This document shows, one piece after another, positions 34,582 through 43,959 of a stretch of DNA of 64,000 nt (its first letter is position 1; each line of letters starts with the position of its first letter). Source of the DNA: Epiperipatus broadwayi (lineage: Eukaryota > Onychophora > Udeonychophora > Euonychophora > Peripatidae); contig JAQFVV010001086.1 in NCBI GenBank assembly GCA_028023455.1, positions 51,110-115,109 on the forward strand, given 5' to 3'. The notes beneath the pieces are model-generated. The model was not told where the DNA came from, made no database searches, and saw only the letters and a list, made by a program, of their open reading frames with translations. A program made the position numbers and the translations under genes.

Positions 34582-36096
34582 GAATCTTGTCAAATATATA
34601 TTAACACATTAATTAAGACAATGCAAAAAAAAAAGATTAAATATTTCTATCTATTTGTATATGAATCTATCAGCCCATTTATCTATTTATCTCTTTGACA
34701 TTTGTCCATCTATCTGTCTATATGTTTAATTAACAGTTTAACTATTTACGAAAAATAATCAAGTAGGCGGACAAATGTGAAGTTTCAATTTGCGATTGCA
34801 ATTACATACATGTTAATAATTAAAGTATTATAGTTTAAAATATATAATCAAACAAGTTTATATCTATTTGCTAGTGTAAAAATAATATTAACTAAAAAAA
34901 TAATACAAATTCATTTTATGTTACTTTTCAAAATAACAATTTATTATAACTTAAAATGAGGATTTATGAAATTTATAAAAAAAAATATTCTTGAAATAAA
35001 CGAATTCTCTTTATTTCATTTTAAGCCATTTTTGATATCTTTCTTTTAGTATAAATATTTTAGCATAAAATTATTTATCGATTTGAAATTTATTCAGATA
35101 TATTATGTATTTTTCAGAAGTACTTTGCTTATAATGCATGATTTGCTTGTTTGTTTGGTTCATTTCATGTAGAAGGTTATTGATTTTCGATGATTACAAA
35201 ATCAATTCCCTTATTTAAGTATATGCTTGTGATATAAATATAAAAAGGCTTTATATTAAATCATCACACATAACTGATCTTATTTGTTTTTTTTATTATT
35301 ATTATTATTATTAAATACCACAGATATTTATCAACTATTAATTCTTGGTTGTGTTTCTGAATTGTTTATTTTTCCCATGTTTTTAGGTAAAAAAATCGCA
35401 AACATTGCGTTCCATCATATTTAGTAAATCGTTTAAACAAAATTATATTTCTAACAAGCATAAGAAAAGATTGATAGTTTACGAAAATCATTTTAACTCT
35501 ATGACATTTTGTTGGAGAAACATACGTTACTATAAGGAATAAAAAAGTGTTTAAATATTTTTTCTTAATGTATTCCAATTATATTTACGAGAATTTGTGT
35601 GTATAAAACAAACGCTATAACAATTAAACTCAATCGGTCTTAATACATCGAGATATATGACTATACACATAAACAAAGATATCGACAACCTATTCGCTCA
35701 ACAATTTTATATATTAACTGTCTCACTTAATTGTTTGTTTAAAATGGTTAAAATATTAGATTTAGAAAATGAATAATACTTGTGACATTTCTATATCATA
35801 TACACATTATTTCTAGAGAAACCCTAACCTTAATTATCTATATTGTTAATTGCAATTCTATCACATATTACCAAAACATTTGATCAAGAATTTATGAAAA
35901 AGTTGAAAGATTTCCAGGATAAGCATTTCTTGCTGAACCAGCACTTATTAGTTCCTTAGATTATGTTTATATTATAAATATGAAATAAGAAACCACATAA
36001 TTATATTATTTCTTTTTCCATGTTTATAATGTGAACATAAATATTACTGTCTGTGCAACAAAATAGTCTTTTGATTTTTAAAATATATATTATTAG

Positions 36097-36100
<4 letters not shown>
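34140..36100. other. AT-rich non-coding stretch
   Basis: No gene recognised. A short duplicated phrase (ATGAATCT.TGTCAAATATATA) occurs near 34533 and 34582. Confidence 0.5.

Positions 36101-36180
<80 letters not shown>
36101..36180. repeat. (TA)n microsatellite
   Basis: Eighty bases of TA abutting the 3' end of the minus-strand SINE. Confidence 0.97.
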
Positions 36181-36181
<1 letters not shown>

Positions 36182-36435
36182 TGTTTCCATTATCTAATAT
36201 TAAATATTGTAATCTATAGAAACATTCAAACTTTCCAAATACATTCTAATGTTAGTAATAACATACAGGTTAATATATTAAATAACATTTAGAGTTATAC
36301 TTATTCTCCTCTTCTTCGGGTGTTGCTGGCCTGACCAATGACAGTATTAGCTTGGAATTTGAATCTGGACCTTTAGTTGTGTGAATAATAAATATAAAAT
36401 ATTGCTTTAACTAACTGTACAACTCTGCAAAATAG
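36181..36435 (-). mobile_element. tRNA-derived SINE, copy A
   Basis: On the minus strand a pol III A box (TTGTACAGTTAGTTAAAGCA, 36403-36422) and a B box (GGTCCAGATTCAAATTCC, about 36353-36370) are followed by a body with GGTCAGGCCAGCAACACC and then (TA)n. The same body is found in two other copies in this window (36988-37344 and 45815-46145). Divergence is substantial. The A box resembles the common 'AGTTGGTTAGAGCA' of tRNA genes. Confidence 0.65.
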
Positions 36436-36987
36436 CAAGTCAGTAACAATTTTATATAATTATCTAATAGACTTCTCTTGATATCACTTTTTTTTTTTTC
36501 CAAGAGCAAGAATAATTAATTGACACATGTTTAAATTATGGGTTTATTTGCCATTATCATACATGTACAGCTTTAAAAAAAATTTTTTTTTTTCATACTT
36601 TTTTCCTCTCTATTCAATATTAGTGAGACCTATCTTTTTGAAAAGTTATTGAAAAAATAAAAACTGATGATTAGAAAAAAGAAAATAAATGATATAGAAT
36701 GTAACACACCATGTTTGTACCAGTAAACATATACTTTTTTTTTTAAATTATTAACATACTTGATCAGGAAAGTACAAAATATTGGATAGAAACGGAAAAA
36801 AAAATACAAAGGTAAAAAAAAGAAATGAAACTGCTCATATTGTAATGGCAAATAACATTATAAATAAACATAATATGATATTACATATGATGTAAAAGTT
36901 ACGAATTAATCTTATTCTTAGGCAATGGGGATAAATCAGAAGAACTCTCATAGATAAGAATATGAAACTTCAACTGACTGTTTTCTT
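36436..36987. other. Spacer between two head-to-head SINEs
   Basis: AT-rich, with several A/T homopolymers; no gene recognised. Confidence 0.5.
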
Positions 36988-37343
36988 TGAAAAAATAGCT
37001 TAATTAATTAAGAATGTTTTCTTAAATTTAATATTCACAAATTTAAAGTCCAGGTATGAATTCATATTAATAATATAAATAGTCAGGCCAGCAATGCCTG
37101 AAGAAAAGAGAACAATAATACCACTCAAATCATTGTTTTCTATACTAACCTGTGTAATAAAAGCCAATGAGAATATTTGAAAAGTTTAAATATAATTTGA
37201 TTTTTTTTTAAAAAACAGTCAATATGTAATTACTACTAAACTGCTAACATCACCAACTTTTAAACAAACCCTAATATTTGCTATGGTTCAAATACTATAT
37301 CAAACTTTAGATAATGTAAGAGATTATGCTTAATATGATTAAA

Positions 37344-37344
<1 letters not shown>
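36988..37344 (+). mobile_element. tRNA-derived SINE, copy C
   Basis: A degenerate A box (AATAGCTTAATTAATTAAGA, 36994-37013) and B box (GTCCAGGTATGAATTC, 37048-37063) are followed by AGTCAGGCCAGCAATGCC, the body shared with copy A in inverse orientation, and by the ACAATAATACCACTCAAA block shared with copy B. The 3' side runs up to the (TA)n tract at 37345. Confidence 0.65.

Positions 37345-37397
<53 letters not shown>
37345..37397. repeat. (TA)n microsatellite
   Basis: Fifty-three bases of TA between the SINE and the first unit of the hammerhead array. Confidence 0.97.
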
Positions 37398-37400
<3 letters not shown>

Positions 37401-37492
37401 AAACAAAAAAAAAAGTTAAAAAACTTGCTAACGCTTGTATTTATGTCCACAGATGGCGTTTCTACCAAAAACACCGATCATCTCTAACTATA

Positions 37493-37550
37493 ATTCCACT
37501 TTCAGATCATGATTTCAAGCTATTTGCTATCGTCAGTGAAAGACAGGAAT
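37493..37550 (-). ncRNA. Hammerhead ribozyme, type I (unit 1)
   Basis: The 5' to 3' order on the minus strand is: ATTCC; TGT; CTTTCA; CTGACGA (C3-A9); TAGC-AAATA-GCTT; GAAA (G12-A15.1); TC-AT-GA; TC ending at the cleavage C17; TGAAAG; T; GGAAT. Helix I is 6 bp plus 5 bp around an internal loop. Helix II has three pairs (AGC/GCT) above a T-T apposition. Helix III is 3 bp with a 2-nt loop. Predicted cleavage lies between 37505 and 37504. This unit keeps the ribozyme despite its 44-bp deletion elsewhere. Confidence 0.9.
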
Positions 37551-37898
37551 AAAGAAACTAGATCTAAACACAAACTCTGAGCGTTTATGAAACAATTTCT
37601 ATTCAGCTTGCAAGCGTGAATTTTTTAGACACGTAATGTCTTCAAACTCAGCATAGCAAACCAGATAGCTATATGGGTCTGATCTCAGTTCAGCATCACC
37701 ACATAGTAGAAGCCTCTGCAATCTATATCATTGCAAGCAAGACCTCAAAGGTACATTTATGATAAACAAAAATGCAAGTTAAAAAACTTGCTAACGCTTG
37801 TATTTATGTCCACAGATGGCGTTTCTACCAAAAACACCGATCAAGCGTATATTCTGTTTACATAAACGTCAGAGTAGCATTCACTATGTCTAACTATA

Positions 37899-37956
37899 AT
37901 TCCACTTTCAGATCATGATTTCAAGCTATTTGCTATCGTCAGTGAAAGACAGGAAT
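37899..37956 (-). ncRNA. Hammerhead ribozyme, type I (unit 2)
   Basis: Same 58-nt motif as unit 1, with core CTGACGA, GAAA and cleavage-site TC all intact. Confidence 0.9.
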
Positions 37957-38304
37957 AAAGAAACTAGATCTAAACACAAACTCTGAGCGTTTACGAAACA
38001 ATTTCTATTCAGCTTGCAAGCGTGAATTTTTTAGACACGTAATGTCTTCAAACTCAGCATAGCAAACCAGATAGCTATATGGGTCTGATCTCAGTTCAGC
38101 ATCACCACATAGTAGAAGCCTCTGCAATCTATATCATTGCAAGAAAGACCTCAAAGGTACATTTATGATAAACAAAAATGCAAGTTAAAAAACTTGCTAA
38201 CGCTTGTATTTATGTCCACAGATGGCGTTTCTACCAAAAACACCGATCAAGCGTATATTCTGTTTACATAAATGTCAGAGTAGCATTCACTATCTCTAAC
38301 TATA

Positions 38305-38362
38305 ATTCCACTTTCAGATCATGATTTCAAGCTATTTGCTATCGTCAGTGAAAGACAGGAAT
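38305..38362 (-). ncRNA. Hammerhead ribozyme, type I (unit 3)
   Basis: Identical core and helices; spaced 406 bases from the preceding ribozyme. Confidence 0.9.
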
Positions 38363-38710
38363 AAAGAAACTAGATCTAAACACAAACTCTGAGCGTTTAT
38401 GAAACAATTTCTATTCAGCTTGCAAGCGTGAATTTTTTAGACACGTAATGTCTTTAAACTCAGCATAGCAAACCAGATAGCTATATGGGTCTGATCTCAG
38501 TTCAGCATCACCACATAGTAGAAGCCTCTGCAATCTATATCATTGCAAGAAAGACCTCAAAGATACATTTATGATAAACAAAAATGCAAGTTAAAAAACT
38601 TGCTAACGCTTGTATTTATGTCCACAGATGGCGTTTCTACCAAAAACACCGATCAAGCGTATATTCTGTTTACATAAACGTCAGAGTAGCATTCACTATC
38701 TCTAACTATA

Positions 38711-38768
38711 ATTCCACTTTCAGATCATGATTTCAAGCTATTTGCTATCGTCAGTGAAAGACAGGAAT
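38711..38768 (-). ncRNA. Hammerhead ribozyme, type I (unit 4)
   Basis: Identical core and helices; spaced 406 bases from the preceding ribozyme. Confidence 0.9.
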
Positions 38769-39116
38769 AAAGAAACTAGATCTAAACACAAACTCTGAGC
38801 GTTTATGAAACAATTTCTATTCAGCTTGCAAGCGTGAATTTTTTAGACACATAATGTCTTCAAACTCAGCATAGCAAACCAGATAGCTATATGGGTCTGA
38901 TCTCAGTTCAGCATCACCACATAGTAGAAGCCTCTGCAATCCATATCATTGCAAGAAAGACCTCAAAGGTACATTTATGATAAACAAAAATGCAAGTTAA
39001 AAAACTTGCTAACACTTGTATTTATGTCCACAGATGGCGTTTCTACCAAAAACACCGATCAAGCGTATATTCTGTTTACATAAACGTCAGAGTAGCATTC
39101 ACTATCTCTAACTATA

Positions 39117-39174
39117 ATTCCACTTTCAGATCATGATTTCAAGCTATTTGCTATCGTCAGTGAAAGACAAGAAT
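39117..39174 (-). ncRNA. Hammerhead ribozyme, type I (unit 5)
   Basis: Core intact. One change at 39170 turns the last C of the outer helix I strand (ATTCC) into T on the minus strand; the pair becomes a T-G wobble, so the helix is kept. Confidence 0.9.
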
Positions 39175-39522
39175 AAAGAAACTAGATCTAAACACAAACT
39201 CTGAGCGTTTATGAAACAATTTCTATTCAGCTTGCAAGCGTGAATTTTTTAGACACGTAATGTCTTCAAACTCAGCATAGCAAACCAGATAGCTATATGG
39301 GTCTGATCTCAGTTCAGCATCACCACATAGTAGAAGCCTCTGCAATCTATATCATTGCAAGAAAGACCTCAAAGGTACATTTATGATAAACAAAAATGCA
39401 AGTTAAAAAACATGCTAATGCTTGTATTTATGTCCACAGATGGCGTTTCTACCAAAAACACCGATCAAGCGTATATTCTGTTTACATAAACGTCAGAGTA
39501 GCATTCACTATCTCTAACTATA

Positions 39523-39580
39523 ATTCCACTTTCAGATCATGATTTCAAGCTATTTGCTATCGTCAGTGAAAGACAGGAAT
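39523..39580 (-). ncRNA. Hammerhead ribozyme, type I (unit 6)
   Basis: Identical core and helices. The unit itself is truncated after 39686, beyond the ribozyme. Confidence 0.9.
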
Positions 39581-39925
39581 AAAGAAACTAGATCTAAACA
39601 CAAACTCTGAGCGTTTATGAAACAATTTCTATTCAGCTTGCAAGCGTGAATTTTTTAGACACGTAATGTCTTCAAACTCAGCATAGAAAAATGCTAACGC
39701 TTGTATTTATGTCCACAGATGGCGTTTCTACCAAAAACACCGATCAAGCGTATATTCTGTTTACATTGCAGAGGCTTCTATTATGTGGTGATGCTGAACT
39801 GAGATCAGACCCATATAGCTATCTGGTTTGCTATGCTGAGTTTGTGTCTAAAAAATTCACGCTTGCAAGCTGAATAGAAATTGTTTCATAAACGCTCAGA
39901 GTTTGTGTTTAGATCTAGTTTCTTT

Positions 39926-39983
39926 ATTCCTGTCTTTCACTGACGATAGCAAATAGCTTGAAATCATGATCTGAAAGTGGAAT
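39926..39983 (+). ncRNA. Hammerhead ribozyme, type I (inverted unit)
   Basis: Now on the plus strand: ATTCC 39926-39930, CTTTCA 39934-39939, CTGACGA 39940-39946, helix II 39948-39958, GAAA 39960-39963, helix III 39963-39970, cleavage between C39971 and T39972, TGAAAG 39972-39977, GGAAT 39979-39983. All pairings hold. Confidence 0.9.
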
Positions 39984-40331
39984 TATAGTTAGAGATAGTG
40001 AATGCTACTCTGACGTTTATGTAAACAGAATATACGCTTGATCGGTGTTTTTGGTAGAAACGCCATCTGTGGACATAAATACAAGCGTTAGCAAGTTTTT
40101 TAACTTGCATTTTTGTTTATCATAAATGTACCTTTGAGGTCTTTCTTGCAATGATATAGATTGCAGAGGCTTCTACTATGTGGTGATGCTGAACTGAGAT
40201 CAGACCCATATAGCTATCTGGTTTGCTATGCTGAGTTTGAAGACATTACGTGTCTAAAAAATTCACGCTTGCAAGCTGAATAGAAATTCTTTCATAAATG
40301 CTCAGAGTTTGTGTTTAGATCTAGTTTCTTT

Positions 40332-40389
40332 ATTCCTGTCTTTCACTGACGATAGCAAATAGCTTGAAATCATGATCTGAAAGTGGAAT
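40332..40389 (+). ncRNA. Hammerhead ribozyme, type I (second inverted unit)
   Basis: Complete motif 406 bases after the previous plus-strand copy. Predicted cleavage between 40377 and 40378. Confidence 0.9.
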
Positions 40390-40476
40390 TATAGTTAGAG
40401 ATAGTGAATGCTACTCTGACGTTTATGTAAACAGAATATACGCTTGATTGGTGTTTTTGGTAGAAACGCCATCTGT

Positions 40477-40480
<4 letters not shown>

Positions 40481-40539
<59 letters not shown>
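40481..40539. repeat. (TA)n microsatellite
   Basis: Fifty-nine bases of TA closing the right edge of the hammerhead array. Confidence 0.97.
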
Positions 40540-40541
<2 letters not shown>

Positions 40542-42632
40542 AACATTCTCCCTGGTCTATCTGGTCATCAACGAATCATGCTGTACATTTTAGCGACTAA
40601 ATTCTCCTATGCAACCTATCATACTTTCATTATTAAGGATATAAACATAAAGAAATCACAAATGTAAAACTAATGCAATGATTTCTGTATTGAATAAAAC
40701 TAGCATGAAACTATAGATCTAAAGAAGATCACAAGGTGAGTAATAAAGATAATAACTTCTGGTCAAACCAGCTTTGAAATCCACACAAACAAAATGTGAT
40801 GAGTTAAATTTGATATTCAGCAGACTAATAAATAACAAATAATTATATCTCTGGAATGATTATAAAATTAAACCTATAAATAAAATAATAGTAAATGATG
40901 ATGTAAATGACTAAATGGATGATGGGAAGAAGTAATAATTAAATAGTGGAATGAAATGAGTCTAAGAATGAAGAGAAAACAACGAAGATGTATGAGAATA
41001 ATGAATGATTATGATGATGACAGAATAAGAGTTAATGAATAGTTAAGATGATAAAAGAATAAAAGTTAAGGTATGATTAATGAATTATGATAATGAATTA
41101 ATATCACACGAGAAAGTATAAATAAAAGAAAGATCATGATGAAATGAAAAATCCATGTTAATGATGGAGACTGATATCTAAACTATAAACTAATATGGTA
41201 TTAATTGGTAAAAAGATAACCTAAATAAAAATAGGGATTTGACTTTATAATTTTATTGCAATTAACATATGTTGACTTTTTAAAATTCTTTATTACTTTT
41301 ATTCTTTCCTCTGCATACGATTTGTAACAATCTTTAAATAATCTGGCATTTTAAAGATTTTAAAACCTTATTTATACGCATTGCACAGAAAACTTTTATA
41401 AGTAAATAATTATTTTATTCCATTCTTATTAGCAAAGTATTATATAATTAGCAATGGCAAACTGACTTTATCCAATTATAAATATGATATCCTCAACATT
41501 TTAATGTATCTGTAATTTTTCATTTGTAACGTTACACAAGTTTGGCACTAGGAAAAATCAGCAGATGAGTGTTTATTTCTTAATAAAGAATTGAGAATAA
41601 AAACACTTGCAATTATCTTTTAACTTTATTAAAAATTATATGATATAAAATGACTTTTGATTTTATTTATAATATCTTCTAAAATTCTTTTGTTAAAAAT
41701 TATTTTGAATTATTTTCTTGAAATTACAATTTTCAAATGAACATCTGTTCTACTTTATGTTTACTAGTGGCACAAAAATACAAACATTATCAGCTCTTTT
41801 ATTTAATTATAAATAATTTATGCATCATTTTTAAAGATAATATTTTAAACATATGAACAAAATAAAAGCAAAAGCTTACTTTTTCTCGAATTTTTCTGGG
41901 TTTGAAGCAAATTTTATGTCAGACCGTTATGAAGCACAAGGTTTCCATTTCTCCTCCAGTATAACTTTTAAGAATTATCAATTGATGAAAAAGATGTTTA
42001 AAATGATAGCAATGTTGGAATATTTTTTACTCAAACATTTTTAGATATCAATATTTCATAATCCATTCAATTATATTCTAAAAGTTTTCTGATTTTTAGC
42101 TTTATTTATCCTTATTTTAGATGATCAGAGTTGAAGTCTGTGATTGTTTAGTTTTTTTTCTTCTTAATCAACCCCCCTACAACTTTGTTAAATTATATAT
42201 AGCTTTTATCCCAATGCACTGTGGTAAGAAATTCACCAATAATCTTAGTGTGAATAATTAATATTACACCCTCTGGATTCATTTTTAATAACTACCCATA
42301 ATTATTCAAGACAGCTGTAGATTCATTACATAAAAATATGCTCAAGTAATTGACTATAACCATTTATTTTACAAGATTTAATAAATTTAATTTGTGTGTT
42401 TATTTATTTTAATTGCTATCCAACAATAATAAAATAGCAATATATTTTTCTCCGAATTAATAACAATAATTTAAATTGTTATTCTATCCCTAGTTTCAAA
42501 CCTACACTGGGTTTCAAATCTCATCTCCACTCAAGCATTTTCCTAATGCATTCAGAAAAGTCTTTATTGAAAGCCAGTCATTAATATTTTCATGCTAGAT
42601 ATATTATCATTTAAAATTTTGAATTTTTTATT
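40540..42632. other. AT-rich non-coding stretch
   Basis: No gene recognised. The part 40900-41170 is rich in GATGAT/AATGA-type phrases without a clean period. Confidence 0.5.
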
Positions 42633-42652
42633 ACAGGGACCTGAATAAAAGG

Positions 42653-42688
<36 letters not shown>

Positions 42689-42734
42689 TCCCTGTATATA
42701 TATATCTATATAGATATATATATCTTAAGATTAT

Positions 42735-42772
<38 letters not shown>

Positions 42773-42783
42773 ATAATCTTAAG
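42633..42783. repeat. Nested palindromes including a perfect 60-bp palindrome
   Basis: CAGGGACCT at 42633 is mirrored by AGGTCCCTG near 42686, around a (TA)n core. Next to it, 42724-42783 is a perfect palindrome: CTTAAGATTATTACCTTATA outward on one side and its exact complement ending in CTTAAG on the other, again with a TA core. Both would extrude as cruciforms. Confidence 0.85.
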
Positions 42784-43530
42784 ATTATGCACCTACAATG
42801 TGGCAGTAGGGACCTTTACAAATCTAAATGCAAGACTAATAACTTTAAAAAAACAAGAGTGGATGCTAAACTACATAAACTAAAACCTTCAAAATTACCC
42901 AATGTTTATCCAAATCGAATTTTAAACCAAACTTTACTAAAAATATCATCACCAAAAAAAAAAAAACAAGTACGACAGGGAAATTTAAATAACTCATCTA
43001 AAAAAGAAAAAAAAAACATGTTGCATCTAAGCATAACTCAGACACGTCCTCATTCATCCCTGAAAGACTTAACATATAGCATTTTTTTAAGGTTAATGCT
43101 ACATATGGATCCTCCTATTAATCCACTAGTCCAACCAAGCCTATCAGCATTGTTCCTTACCAAAAACTCTCCTTTGTCTGCACTACACTCCCCTTCCATA
43201 TTCTTTTCCCATTTCATATGTATCTCATTCCCCTTCACCATATTGTACTTGAATTTCATTTTGCTATGTAGTCACTCTTTGTAAACCTTTTAATTGTTGT
43301 GTATTTTGTCTTTTTCATAAATAAAAGCTTTCATCACTGAGAAAAAAAGAGTGGCTGCTCTTGTCATTCAAAGATGTTAATTTTGTGTCTGAAGTTGTAA
43401 TGCTCTCTACTGTCACATTTTTGGCATCCAGTCTTAAAGTTAGAGCCACTCTTGTCTTTTCAAGTCATTAATCTTGTGTTTAGATTTGTAGAAGTCCCTA
43501 TTGTCAAATTTTAGGTGCATTATCTTAATA
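42776..43530. mobile_element. MITE-like element, family M1, with long inverted arms
   Basis: The left arm (42776-42862: ATTATGCACCTACAATGTGG, GCAGTAGGGACC, ACAAATCTAAATGCAAG, ACAAGAGTGG) is repeated inverted at 43442-43526 and again, more diverged, at 43355-43440. About 500 bp between the arms has no recognisable function; a 165-codon frame there is low-complexity and starts inside the arm, so I do not call it a gene. Related copies lie at 50408-50540 and 52463-52660. Confidence 0.7.
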
Positions 43531-43959
43531 TTATAGCCTTAATATATATTATTTATATAATGAGTGTGCACTTTACAAATTATTAATTACAACTTTAACT
43601 TTCTTATGTAAATCTAAATCTCAAATGAATTGTTTCTAAGGGTTTAAAACTAAAACCTCCAGTTTGTTGTCAGAGAGCTAAGGAATATAATCAGAATGCA
43701 GTTTAGGTCCTGTTAAGAGAAGAAATATATACTCCAAGATTTTTCAAATAAAACCCAGTGTTCTATTGGTAATATAAATGACAAATAAACTTACTGTTAA
43801 AGACTTCACAAAGGTTTCTCAAAATTAAATTACATTAAAAAAAGAATGTCAAAAATGTTTAAACTTATTTGTGTATATCAAAGGACTACTCCACAAAACA
43901 CCCTATTAACTCTATTTATTAAAGAATAATAATTCTAAACATCTAGCCGAAGGTGAAAT

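Larger units (their letters stand above)
37399..40480. repeat. 406-bp tandem repeat encoding hammerhead ribozymes (retrozyme/satellite)
   Basis: Units start with GATAAACAAAAATGCAAG at 37399, 37761, 38167, 38573, 38979 and 39385. The last four spacings are exactly 406 bp; the first unit is 362 bp because about 44 bp near its position 85 are missing. The sixth unit stops at 39686, an 81-bp partial unit follows to 39767, and the array then flips: 39768-40121 and 40122-40480 are two inverted, incomplete units. Units are nearly identical, so the array is young or homogenised. (TA)n tracts bound both ends. Each unit carries a 58-nt hammerhead ribozyme on the minus strand (plus strand in the inverted part) and a 7-bp hairpin (GCAAGTT/AACTTGC). 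No protein is encoded; open frames crossing the inversion are accidental. Known parallels are hammerhead satellites and animal retrozymes. Confidence 0.92.

Noticed and set aside
39691-39873. 60-codon open frame across the inversion junction of the array
   Set aside because: It exists only because a partial unit is joined to an inverted one; the repeat units have no conserved frame.
40900-41170. GATGAT/AATGA-rich segment as a possible minisatellite
   Set aside because: No consistent period could be aligned.
42787-43284. 165-codon open frame inside the M1 element
   Set aside because: It starts within the MITE arm, is low-complexity Lys/Ser/Pro-rich and has no domain; more likely chance in a C-richer segment.
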